Shown here: positions 1 through 4,259 of the stretch, piece after piece
How the letters are laid out: each line of letters starts with the position of its first letter
How positions within the stretch are numbered: the stretch's first letter is position 1
NCBI GenBank assembly: GCA_002309295.1
Contig: DBXF01000001.1
Location: 305-5,318 of the forward strand
Direction: 5' to 3'
DNA length: 5,014 nucleotides
Source: Bacteroidales bacterium UBA1219
GTDB lineage: Bacteria; Bacteroidota; Bacteroidia; Bacteroidales; P3
Translations under genes and position numbers: made by a program
The notes under the pieces: generated by a model
Told to the model about the DNA's origin: nothing
Databases searched by the model: none
What the model saw: only the letters and a program-made list of their open reading frames with translations

Positions 1-765
1 CCCCCGCTGCACGAATTCGTTCCGCAGGATGAGGAAAAACAGCGCAAAGTGGCCGAGGAACGCCATATCGATTTCGAGACACTGAGAAAACGTGTTGAGG
101 AGATGCACGAAGTGAACCCGATGATGGGTCTGCGCGGTGTGCGTCTGGGTATCGTTTACCCCGAAATCACCGAAACTCAGTTCAGCGCTCTGTTCTCGGC
201 TACCGCCGAATTGCTGAAAGAAGGCAAACACCCCATCTTGGAGATAATGGTTCCTCTGACAATCAACTCCATGGAGCTGAAACACCAGAAAGCCATCGCC
301 GACCGCGTTCACAAACGTATTCAGGAGAAATACGGCATCAATTTCGACTATAAGTTCGGTACCATGATCGAGATACCGCGTGCTGCTCTGGTAGCCAACA
401 AGATAGCTGAAGTTGCCGAGTTCTTCTCCTTCGGTACCAACGACCTTACACAGATGACCTTCGGTTTTTCGCGCGACGACGTTAACTCCATCGTTGCCAA
501 ATACATGGAGGACAAGATCATCATGGCCGACCCGTTCAACACCTTCGACCAAGAATGTGTGGGCGAACTGGTTAAGATAGGCGTGGAACGTGGACGCAGC
601 CAGCGCGCCAACCTGAAATGCGGCGTGTGCGGCGAACACGGCGGCGACCCAACTTCGGTTGAGTTCTTCTACAAGACAGGCCTCAACTACGTGTCCTGCT
701 CGCCTTTCCGCGTGCCCGTGGCTCGTCTGGCCGCAGCTCAAGCAGCTATCAAAAACTCCAAATAA
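1..765 (+). CDS. ppdK: Pyruvate, phosphate dikinase, C-terminal part (5' truncated by window)
   Basis: Reading frame 1 is open from the first base to TAA at 763-765, giving 254 residues; the true start lies upstream, and the internal GTG at 49 is not the start. This is the PEP/pyruvate-binding TIM-barrel domain of pyruvate phosphate dikinase, the cytoplasmic enzyme interconverting pyruvate + ATP + Pi and PEP + AMP + PPi. Visible motifs, numbered from base 1: NPMMGLRG (about 39-46) with the substrate-binding Arg45; GTMIEIPRAAL (120-130) with the metal-binding Glu124; FGTNDLTQMTFGFSRDD (144-160); and CGVCGEHGGDP (207-217), where Cys210 matches the family's catalytic Cys. The order and spacing fit PPDK rather than PEP synthase or enzyme I, chiefly through the FSRDD and EHGGDP contexts. 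Full-length members are about 875-910 residues, so roughly 70% is missing. No frameshift is seen. An intrinsic terminator follows 16 bp after the stop, so this is probably the end of its transcript. Confidence 0.96.
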   Translation, partial: PPLHEFVPQDEEKQRKVAEERHIDFETLRKRVEEMHEVNPMMGLRGVRLGIVYPEITETQFSALFSATAELLKEGKHPILEIMVPLTINSMELKHQKAIADRVHKRIQEKYGINFDYKFGTMIEIPRAALVANKIAEVAEFFSFGTNDLTQMTFGFSRDDVNSIVAKYMEDKIIMADPFNTFDQECVGELVKIGVERGRSQRANLKCGVCGEHGGDPTSVEFFYKTGLNYVSCSPFRVPVARLAAAQAAIKNSK

Positions 766-781
766 TTTTGGATAATCATTC

Positions 782-822
782 AAAAGAGGATGCTCCAGCA
801 TCGGACGCATCCTCTTTTTTTT
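782..822 (+). terminator. Rho-independent terminator of ppdK
   Basis: AAAAGAGGATGC (782-793) pairs perfectly with GCATCCTCTTTT (807-818) around a 13-nt loop, and the T run extends to 822 (eight Ts, 815-822). The GC-rich core AGAGGATGC/GCATCCTCT followed by T8 is a canonical intrinsic terminator. A smaller competing hairpin is possible: GATGC (789-793) with GCATC (798-802). It lies 16 bp after the ppdK stop. The A tract on the left arm could also serve leftward transcription, but no leftward gene is supported nearby. Confidence 0.9.
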
Positions 823-851
823 AAATATGTATCAACAAAAAAAGTAAAACG

Positions 852-1388
852 ATGAAAAAAACTTGTATTATTTCTTTATTTTTGGTGGCAGTGTTCTCGC
901 TGCATTTCACCACAGCCAACGCTCAAGATTTCGAACGTTTCGAGGTTGGCGGACAGTTCGGCATTAACCTGCAGAACGGTATGGGTGCCGTGGAATTTTC
1001 GCCTGTGGTGGGTTACCGAGTTTTCAAATTTTTCACAGTAAATGTCGGCTTAATAGGCGAATACCTTTGGAACAAGGAAAACGAGATGTCGGAATGGAAC
1101 TACGGTCTTTCGGCCGGTGCCCGTTTGACGTTGTTCGATTTGATTTATGTCGAAGGTAAAGGCGTTTGGAATCCTCGTGTGATTCATTACAAAGCCATTG
1201 ACCTGAAAGAACGTTCCACCGACAATGTGCAACTGTGGGCCGGCGCCGGTTACCGTCAGCAGCTGGGCTCCAACGCATATACATACGTCGGTATTTACTA
1301 CGATTTCATACCTTTGATAAAAAACAACCCCGAGTTGGTAAACGACTACAATCCCCGTGTTGAAGCAGGAGTGATATATTCTTTCTAA
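852..1388 (+). CDS. Secreted outer-membrane beta-barrel family protein, about 178 aa
   Basis: The N-terminus is a classic Sec signal peptide: MKKT, a hydrophobic core (about residues 6-19), then TTANA with likely signal peptidase I cleavage between Ala24 and Gln25 (ANA|QD), typical of Bacteroidetes. The mature ~154 residues show alternating polar/hydrophobic amphipathic strands rich in Gly, Tyr, Trp and Phe (for example VGYRVFKFFTVNVGLIG, WNYGLSAGARLTLFDLIYV, VQLWAGAGYRQQLG, YTYVGIYYDF), separated by polar turns. It ends VEAGVIYSF, a C-terminal aromatic strand of the kind recognised by the BAM machinery. Length and strand count suggest a small 8-stranded barrel in the outer membrane; no enzymatic motif is visible and the exact function is unknown. 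No Shine-Dalgarno is present, as usual in Bacteroidetes; the leader is A-rich. Its stop is one base before the tsaB start, indicating coupled expression. Family class is fairly sure, specific role is not. Confidence 0.8.
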   Translation: MKKTCIISLFLVAVFSLHFTTANAQDFERFEVGGQFGINLQNGMGAVEFSPVVGYRVFKFFTVNVGLIGEYLWNKENEMSEWNYGLSAGARLTLFDLIYVEGKGVWNPRVIHYKAIDLKERSTDNVQLWAGAGYRQQLGSNAYTYVGIYYDFIPLIKNNPELVNDYNPRVEAGVIYSF

Positions 1389-1389
1389 A

Positions 1390-2097
1390 ATGCCCAACAT
1401 CTTACTTCTGGAAACCGCAACACCGGTCTGCTCCGTGGCTATTGCCGAGGATGGCAAAGTCGTATCAAGCCGCAAGAGTGCCGAGCCCAACGCCCATTCA
1501 TCCAAACTTGCTGTGTTTGTGGATGAGGTGATAAAAGAGTGGGGGAGGGGAATGTCGTCGCTCGACGCCGTGTGCGTGAGCAGCGGTCCGGGCTCATACA
1601 CTGGACTGCGGATAGGCGTCTCCACCGCCAAAGGGCTTTGCTACGCCCTCGACAAACCGCTGATTGCCGTGGAGACGTTGCAAGGCATGGCCAACCTTTT
1701 TCTGATGCAAAACCCTGATTTCGATGGTTTTGTGTGTCCGATGATAGACGCCCGCCGTATGGAGGTTTATACCGCCATGTTCGATAACAAAGGTGCCCGT
1801 TTGGAGCCTACCACTGCCGAAGTGATTGGCCCCGAGAGTTTCGGCGGCTATCTGGCAAAGGGCGATGTGGCATTTGTCGGTGACGGAGCGGAGAAGACGA
1901 AAGAGATTCTGGGAGCGTACCCCAACGCCGTTTACGGACTGCCGTTCGAATTCTCGGCACAAGGCCTGCTGGCCGAGGCGATTCGTCGCTACAAGGAAGG
2001 CGTTTTCGAGGACGTGGCCTATTTTGAACCGTTCTACCTCAAGGACTTTGTGGCAAAGAAACCGGTTGTGAAAGGACTGGGGAAAATGGAAAGTTGA
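1390..2097 (+). CDS. tsaB: tRNA threonylcarbamoyladenosine biosynthesis protein TsaB (YeaZ)
   Basis: This 235-residue protein has the N-terminal ASKHA-fold signature ILLLETATPVCSVAI (4-18), the AHSS segment at 35-38, and the hallmark SSGPGSYTGLRIG (64-76) followed by VSTAKGL (77-83). MIDARRMEVYTAMF (118-131) and the late EPFYLKDF (213-220) also match the family. TsaB is the non-catalytic dimerisation partner of TsaD and, with TsaC and TsaE, makes the universal t6A37 modification of ANN-decoding tRNAs in the cytoplasm. ATG 1390 is chosen because the conserved first beta-strand begins at residue 4; it sits one base after the stop of the upstream barrel gene, so translation is probably coupled. 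The C-terminus is odd: the last residues (GKMES) and the TGA stop are encoded inside a heptamer tandem array (2082-2116), so the tail after YLKDF may be a recent, non-conserved extension. TsaD, TsaC and TsaE are not in this window. Confidence 0.95.
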   Translation: MPNILLLETATPVCSVAIAEDGKVVSSRKSAEPNAHSSKLAVFVDEVIKEWGRGMSSLDAVCVSSGPGSYTGLRIGVSTAKGLCYALDKPLIAVETLQGMANLFLMQNPDFDGFVCPMIDARRMEVYTAMFDNKGARLEPTTAEVIGPESFGGYLAKGDVAFVGDGAEKTKEILGAYPNAVYGLPFEFSAQGLLAEAIRRYKEGVFEDVAYFEPFYLKDFVAKKPVVKGLGKMES

Positions 2098-2116
2098 AAA
2101 TTGAAAATGGAAAGAA
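2082..2116. repeat. Heptamer tandem array 1 (GAAAATG/GAAAGTT type, 5 units)
   Basis: Five consecutive 7-bp units in strict register: GAAAATG, GAAAGTT, GAAAATT, GAAAATG, GAAAGAA. Every unit begins GAAA and varies in the last three bases. The array starts inside the tsaB coding sequence and includes its TGA stop (2095-2097). After a 4-bp gap (ATTT) a second heptamer array of different sequence begins. The period is read directly; the function is unknown. Confidence 0.85.
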
Positions 2117-2120
2117 ATTT

Positions 2121-2169
2121 GTCAAAGGTCAAAAGTCAAATGACCAGAGACCTCTGACCACAGACCAAA
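2121..2169. repeat. Heptamer tandem array 2 (GTCAAAN then GACCNNN, 7 units)
   Basis: Seven 7-bp units in unbroken register: GTCAAAG, GTCAAAA, GTCAAAT, GACCAGA, GACCTCT, GACCACA, GACCAAA. The first three share GTCAAA and the last four share GACC, so the unit changes mid-array without losing phase. The array ends 4 bp before the start codon of the first tonB-like gene (2174), placing it in the 5' leader if transcription begins upstream. Confidence 0.85.
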
Positions 2170-2173
2170 AAAC

Positions 2174-2407
2174 ATGAGTAAAACATCACGAGGAAAGAAG
2201 ATTTGCGGATATTTGAAGGGTATCCGTCGTAAGATTGCCGAGGAAAACGACATTAAGCTCGACATCCCCGAATGCACCTACGAAGGCGAGTGCCGCGGCA
2301 CCTGTCCGCGCTGCGAGTGGGAGGTGCAGTACTTGGAAAAGACGCTTTTCGAACGGATGAAACTCGGCAAGATTGCCACCATTTCGGGCCTTGCCCTCGG
2401 ACTTACG
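2174..2407 (+). repeat. Duplicated 234-bp head block (partner at 2958-3191)
   Basis: Codons 1-78 of the two tonB-like genes align without gaps and differ at 11 of 234 bases by hand comparison. The first 69 bp are identical. Ten differences are synonymous (codons 24, 28, 31, 38, 41, 53, 56, 64, 65, 73) and one changes Ala68 to Val. Similarity begins exactly at the ATG: upstream bases are unrelated, being different heptamer arrays. It ends at the lipobox-like position, after which the linkers are unalignable until the C-terminal domain (2561 and 3414 onward). Confidence 0.9.
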
Positions 2408-2842
2408 GCCTGTGGCGCGAATTTTGACTCTCAAACTGACGATGATATAATGGGTGTTATGCCATATCCTTTTGAGGACATGGATACTCTTCCTCCTAAC
2501 TATATTGATACATTTGTGGGTGTAGATGAAGTGTATATTACCCCGGAAAAAATGCCCGAATTCCCTGGTGGAGAGCAAGCATTGTACGAATTTCTTGCAA
2601 AAAATATAAAATACCCTCAGGCTGCCAAAGATAGCAACATCCAAGGAAAAGTATTTGTCCAGTTTGTTGTGGAAAAAGACGGAAGTATAACCAATGCCAA
2701 AGTTTTAAGGGATATAGGTGGTGGCTGCGGCGAAGAGGCTCTGCGTGTGGTGAAAATGATGCCGAAATGGAAGCCAGGTGAGATAAGAGGTCAAATAGTG
2801 AGAGTGCAATACGTTCTGCCAGTTAAATATGAGTTGAATTGA
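2174..2842 (+). CDS. TonB C-terminal-domain protein with N-terminal Cys-rich domain (paralogue 1)
   Basis: The 222 residues fall into four parts. Residues 1-62 are a charged, Cys-rich head with Cys11 and a C-x5-C-x3-C-x2-C cluster (Cys34, 40, 44, 47, within ECTYEGECRGTCPRCEWE), suggestive of a metal or Fe-S site. Residues 67-80 (IATISGLALGLTAC) are a short hydrophobic segment ending in a lipobox-like LTAC before Gly81. Residues 82-128 are an acidic, Pro-containing linker. Residues 129-222 (EFPGGEQAL, YPQAAKDSNIQGKV, VEKDGSITNA, GGGCGEEAL, MPKWKPG) are a TonB C-terminal domain, which in family members contacts TonB boxes of outer-membrane transporters from the periplasm. I infer head inside, tail in the periplasm. 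The hydrophobic stretch is short for a TonB transmembrane anchor, so a lipoprotein anchor at Cys80 is an alternative. Start 2174 is supported because the head is protein-identical in the paralogue with only synonymous changes. No ExbB/ExbD is nearby. Confidence 0.85.
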   Translation: MSKTSRGKKICGYLKGIRRKIAEENDIKLDIPECTYEGECRGTCPRCEWEVQYLEKTLFERMKLGKIATISGLALGLTACGANFDSQTDDDIMGVMPYPFEDMDTLPPNYIDTFVGVDEVYITPEKMPEFPGGEQALYEFLAKNIKYPQAAKDSNIQGKVFVQFVVEKDGSITNAKVLRDIGGGCGEEALRVVKMMPKWKPGEIRGQIVRVQYVLPVKYELN

Positions 2843-2957
2843 AAGTGCTTGAGACTTAATGTATTAGACGGCTTCACTGAGACTGGCGGCTAAAGACAAT
2901 CATAAATAACACTGATCACAGTTCACAGTTCACAGTTCACAGTTCACACACACATAT
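2843..2957. other. Intergenic spacer between the two tonB-like genes
   Basis: This 115-bp spacer carries no ORF, no clear intrinsic terminator and no TAnnTTTG box that I can see. Its only recognisable structure is the heptamer array at 2914-2948, followed by a short CA/TA dinucleotide stretch (2945-2957) running into the next ATG. The lack of a terminator or promoter is consistent with the two paralogues sharing a transcript, though this is inference. Confidence 0.5.
2914..2948. repeat. Heptamer tandem array 3 (GTTCACA type, 5 units)
   Basis: Four perfect GTTCACA units (2921-2948) are preceded in phase by a near-unit GATCACA (2914-2920). The total is 35 bp, the same length and period as arrays 1 and 4 but with a different unit. 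It ends 9 bp before the start codon of the second tonB-like gene (2958). Confidence 0.9.
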
Positions 2958-3707
2958 ATGAGTAAAACATCACGAGGAAAGAAGATTTGCGGATATTTGA
3001 AGGGTATCCGTCGTAAGATTGCCGAGGAGAACGACATTAAACTCGACATTCCCGAATGCACCTACGAAGGTGAGTGCCGTGGCACCTGTCCGCGCTGCGA
3101 GTGGGAGGTGCAGTATTTGGAAAAAACGCTTTTCGAACGGATGAAACTTGGTAAGATTGTCACCATTTCGGGCCTCGCCCTCGGACTTACGTCGTGTAGT
3201 TATTTGGGTTTTCCTCCGTTTCAGACTTCTGGAATGGTGGAAAATACCGACACCGAAAATATCGAGCAAGCCGATACCCTGCCGTTGCCGCCTCCACCTC
3301 CACCCCCTCCTGAAGAATACTACATGGATGAAAGAAACATTGATACAACTGTTATAGAAGAAGATGATGAAGGAAAGGAATTAGCTGGAGTAGTGGTTGT
3401 AACACAACCACAATTCCCCGGGGGAGAGGATGCTCTATACGAATTCCTTGCAAATAATCTGAAATATCCTCAGGCTGCCAAAGACAGTAATATTCAAGGA
3501 AAAGTTTATGTTACTTTTGTGGTGGAAAAGGATGGCACTTTAACCAATCCGAGAGTTGTAAGGGACATCGGTGGTGGATGCGGCGAAGAGGCTCTGCGTG
3601 TAGTGAAAATGATGCCGAAATGGAAACCGGGAGAGCAATTTGGGGAAATAGTAAGAGTGCAATATACTCTGCCAATTCTTTTTGAATTGAATAAAAGTCA
3701 CTTCTAG
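2958..3707 (+). CDS. TonB C-terminal-domain protein with N-terminal Cys-rich domain (paralogue 2)
   Basis: A 249-residue tandem paralogue of the preceding gene. Residues 1-67 are identical to it, including Cys11 and Cys34/40/44/47. The hydrophobic segment IVTISGLALGLTSC (67-80) again ends in a lipobox-like LTSC before Ser81. The linker (82-151) is longer and unrelated, with a run of eight prolines (111-118) followed by acidic residues; a Pro-rich linker is typical of TonB, where it spans the periplasm. The C-terminal domain (152-249: QFPGGEDAL, YPQAAKDSNIQGKV, VEKDGTLTNP, GGGCGEEAL, MPKWKPG) matches paralogue 1 but with many more changes than the head, and adds a short KSHF tail. The likely role is energy transduction to, or contact with, an outer-membrane receptor; partner and substrate cannot be inferred. 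Different linkers on shared ends suggest the copies reach different partners or distances. TAG stop at 3705-3707. Confidence 0.85.
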   Translation: MSKTSRGKKICGYLKGIRRKIAEENDIKLDIPECTYEGECRGTCPRCEWEVQYLEKTLFERMKLGKIVTISGLALGLTSCSYLGFPPFQTSGMVENTDTENIEQADTLPLPPPPPPPPEEYYMDERNIDTTVIEEDDEGKELAGVVVVTQPQFPGGEDALYEFLANNLKYPQAAKDSNIQGKVYVTFVVEKDGTLTNPRVVRDIGGGCGEEALRVVKMMPKWKPGEQFGEIVRVQYTLPILFELNKSHF

Positions 3708-3737
3708 GCTATTTCGTCAAGTTTGGTGGGCTTAAAA

Positions 3738-3772
3738 CCAATTGTAAATTGTAAATTGTTAATTGTTAATTG
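3738..3772. repeat. Heptamer tandem array 4 (TAAATTG/TTAATTG type, 5 units)
   Basis: Five 7-bp units in phase: CCAATTG, TAAATTG, TAAATTG, TTAATTG, TTAATTG. The last G of each unit falls at 3744, 3751, 3758, 3765 and 3772. It lies 30 bp after the stop of the second tonB-like gene and directly abuts the inverted repeat at 3773-3789. Confidence 0.9.
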
Positions 3773-3789
3773 AATTCGCATGGCGAATT
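3773..3789. repeat. Perfect inverted repeat AATTCGC-ATG-GCGAATT
   Basis: Seven-base arms AATTCGC (3773-3779) and GCGAATT (3783-3789) flank a 3-base loop. Pairing does not continue beyond these arms. No T run follows immediately, so it is a poor intrinsic terminator, although the A/T-rich tract at 3804-3819 contains T runs further downstream. It forms a unit with heptamer array 4 and may be the palindromic part of a small dispersed repeat. Confidence 0.7.
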
Positions 3790-3797
3790 ACTAAATA

Positions 3798-3829
3798 ATT
3801 GTCTTTTTGCTTTTTTTTTCGTACCTTTG
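3798..3829 (+). promoter_or_regulatory. Bacteroidetes-type promoter for the TSCPD gene and glyS
   Basis: TACCTTTG at 3822-3829 is an exact match to the Bacteroidetes -7 consensus TAnnTTTG. ATTG at 3798-3801 lies 20 bp upstream and can act as the -33 element (consensus TTTG); the TTTTTG at 3804-3809 is too close. The T-rich spacer is common in such promoters. Transcription would start near 3834-3836, giving a leader of about 70 nt before ATG 3905. No other good promoter precedes glyS, so both genes probably depend on it. Confidence 0.75.
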
Positions 3830-3833
3830 TTTT

Positions 3834-3873
3834 TGTTTCAATGGCTTGTCGCAAGATGTAAACCGTTGAAATA
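3834..3873 (+). promoter_or_regulatory. Predicted structured 5' leader stem
   Basis: Bases 3834-3844 can pair with 3863-3873 over 11 bp, including two G-U pairs (UUUCAAUGG with CCGUUGAAA at its core). Inside it, CTTG (3845-3848) pairs with CAAG (3852-3855) around TCG, stacking directly on the outer stem. The structure begins at the predicted transcription start. A 6-codon mini-ORF, ATG to TAA at 3841-3861 (MACRKM), is nested in it. It does not match a riboswitch I know and could simply be an mRNA-stabilising 5' hairpin. Confidence 0.4.
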
Positions 3874-3904
3874 TAGTTTGATATTTTGTAAAATGTAAAA
3901 CAGT

Positions 3905-4234
3905 ATGGACTCTTTTTCGGACACTTTTGGCAATGTGGAGCCTGTGATTTTGGAGGATACCGTTCTGGACAACGGCATGCGCTACGTGCGCGCCATCCCA
4001 CAAGGGGGAGTGTGCTCGCAGATGATAGAGGTGCTGATAAACGGCGAAGTGATTGAGGCTGTGCGTTATACCGGCGGCTGCAGCGGCAACACGCAGGGTG
4101 TGGCGGCATTGGTGAAAGGGATGTCGGCATCCGAGGCTGCCAAGCGTATCGAAGGCATACAATGCGGCGGCAACATCACCTCCTGTCCCGACCAGCTGTC
4201 GAGGGTGCTGAAACATATTTTGAATAAAAAGTAA
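3905..4234 (+). CDS. TIGR03905-type TSCPD domain protein (small four-cysteine protein)
   Basis: This 109-residue protein has the four cysteines of the TSCPD/TIGR03905 family: Cys36 (GGVCSQMIEV), Cys59 (YTGGCSGNTQGVAALV), Cys87 (GIQCGG) and Cys94 (ITSCPDQL). The family is distantly related to the C-terminal Cys-rich domain of B12-dependent ribonucleotide reductases; its stand-alone function is not known, and the cysteines suggest metal binding or redox (inference). Family members are about 85 residues. The internal ATG at 3977 (Met25, MRYVRAIPQGGVC) would give exactly 85 and aligns with typical family starts, so 3905 may be too far upstream. I keep 3905 because it is the first ATG of the open frame and is well placed after the promoter, and the intervening codons read as coding. 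There is no Shine-Dalgarno for either start. The stop is 25 bp before glyS, suggesting co-transcription. Confidence 0.85.
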   Translation: MDSFSDTFGNVEPVILEDTVLDNGMRYVRAIPQGGVCSQMIEVLINGEVIEAVRYTGGCSGNTQGVAALVKGMSASEAAKRIEGIQCGGNITSCPDQLSRVLKHILNKK

Positions 4235-4259
4235 TTACATATTTAACATACAGATAGTT

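Noticed and set aside
763..770. TAATTTTG matching the -7 box consensus TAnnTTTG upstream of the barrel gene
   Set aside because: It overlaps the ppdK stop, has no TTTG-like -33 element about 20 bp upstream, and would place the strong terminator at 782-822 inside the leader. Probably chance.
822..829. TAAATATG as a -7 box for the barrel gene
   Set aside because: One mismatch in the invariant TTTG part, no -33 element, and overlap with the terminator T run.
1050..1631. 193-codon open frame on the minus strand
   Set aside because: It is antisense to the barrel gene and tsaB, both of which have clear protein signatures; the translation shows no recognisable domain.
2114..2121. GAAATTTG as a -7 box for the first tonB-like gene
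   Set aside because: Lacks the initial T, its possible -33 TTG (2094-2096) has a 17-bp spacer, and both fall inside or next to the heptamer arrays. Too weak to call.
2082..2169. CRISPR array
   Set aside because: Units are 7 bp with no spacers; it is a contiguous tandem repeat, and no cas gene is present.
2186..2644. Minus-strand open frames opposite both tonB-like genes (also 2970-3269)
   Set aside because: They mirror each other only because the coding strand is duplicated. The sense differences are synonymous third-position changes, which alter the antisense protein, so selection is on the sense frame.
2852..2905. Possible terminator after the first tonB-like gene
   Set aside because: Only short, imperfect pairings (such as TTAG...CTAA) and no T run could be found.
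3791..4216. Minus-strand frames of 123-141 codons over the TSCPD gene
   Set aside because: Antisense to a recognised protein family and extending into the promoter region; no domain signature.
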